A stretch of DNA of 64,000 nucleotides, from positions 49,090,390 to 49,154,389 of the forward strand of contig NC_083571.1 in NCBI RefSeq assembly GCF_027579695.1, given 5' to 3'. This document shows, in pieces, positions 63,834-64,000 of the stretch (position 1 is the first letter of the stretch; each line of letters begins with the position of its first letter). The notes under the pieces are model-generated. The model searched no databases. It was not told the DNA's origin and was given only the letters and a program-made list of their open reading frames with translations. The translations under genes were made by a program, and so were the position numbers. The stretch comes from Neoarius graeffei (taxonomy: Eukaryota > Chordata > Actinopteri > Siluriformes > Ariidae).

Positions 63834-64000
63834 AGACTTATTTATTTTACCTGAGTGATATGACAGTCAAGAATTTTGTCATTCTGACTCACAGGTGGAA
63901 GAAATGCATCTTAAATATGTACAAGAAGAAGAAGGAAGAAGAAGAAGAAGAAGAAGAAGAAGAACAACAACAACAACAACAACAATGAACATCAAATGTG
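63834..64000. other. Right edge: possible acceptor and AAG/AAC microsatellites
   Basis: TTCTGACTCACAG at 63891 before GTGGAAGAAATGCATC looks like a splice acceptor, but the downstream sequence soon becomes (GAA)n (63925-63962) and (CAA)n (63964-63985). I do not claim an exon. Confidence 0.35.

Noticed and set aside
63920-63985. CRISPR-like short repeats
   Set aside because: Simple GAA and CAA microsatellites with no spacers.

Overview
This window reads as a piece of a teleost fish chromosome. Its repeats are typical of bony fishes: fish Tc1 families, a Rex3-type LINE, a tRNA-derived SINE in at least eight copies, hAT, Harbinger and Gypsy elements, and an F-type lectin gene. The species cannot be named from this sequence. 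I see no bacterial operons, no CRISPR array and no stand-alone RNA gene. Most of the 64 kb is transposable-element DNA; one ordinary host gene is visible.

Left edge (1-1,780): a THAP-domain, P-element-like transposase gene on the minus strand that runs off the window. Two of its splice donors read AT where GT is expected.

Nest (2,190-26,953): the centre of interest. Target-site duplications (TSDs) show elements inserted inside elements, six levels deep. H1, a hAT (2,190-26,953), contains H2, a hAT (2,754-25,986). H2 contains a LINE (10,368-22,615), which contains H3, a hAT (10,879-22,085). H3 contains H4, a ZBED-like hAT (about 15,364-21,457), which contains an RTE-type LINE (about 15,950-19,478). 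H2 was also hit by a full-length L1 (2,803-8,554), a small hAT MITE (H6, 9,228-9,644) and another hAT (H5, 22,924-24,716) that carries rearranged pieces of H2. The innermost LINE has an open 1,131-codon ORF. H3 keeps a phase-consistent three-exon transposase although a 6-kb element sits in its first intron. The L1 has one nonsense codon between endonuclease and reverse transcriptase.

Middle (26,962-34,050): a Tx1/L1 3' end, an L2-like endonuclease fragment, a minisatellite, degraded Tc1 copies, a Harbinger MITE with TAA TSD, and SINEs. A direct segmental duplication links about 27,690-28,140 and 31,430-31,990.

Host gene (34,059-45,791, plus strand): an F-type lectin (fucolectin-like) gene whose five exons join in phase to 209 codons. 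Its introns hold a complete but dead Tc1 (34,182-35,782), SINEs, an inverted-repeat MITE and a Gypsy retrotransposon (39,622-44,555). That Gypsy has a SCAN-like Gag and integrase ahead of reverse transcriptase.

Right part (45,900-64,000): a broken Rex3-like LINE, several Tc1 relics (one split by a Harbinger MITE), a widespread fish repeat, long AT microsatellites, a 708-bp fold-back element with TTAA flanks, another Tc1, and a second Gypsy (58,400-63,828) with a chromodomain remnant. All coordinates were read by eye; element ends without a TSD are approximate.
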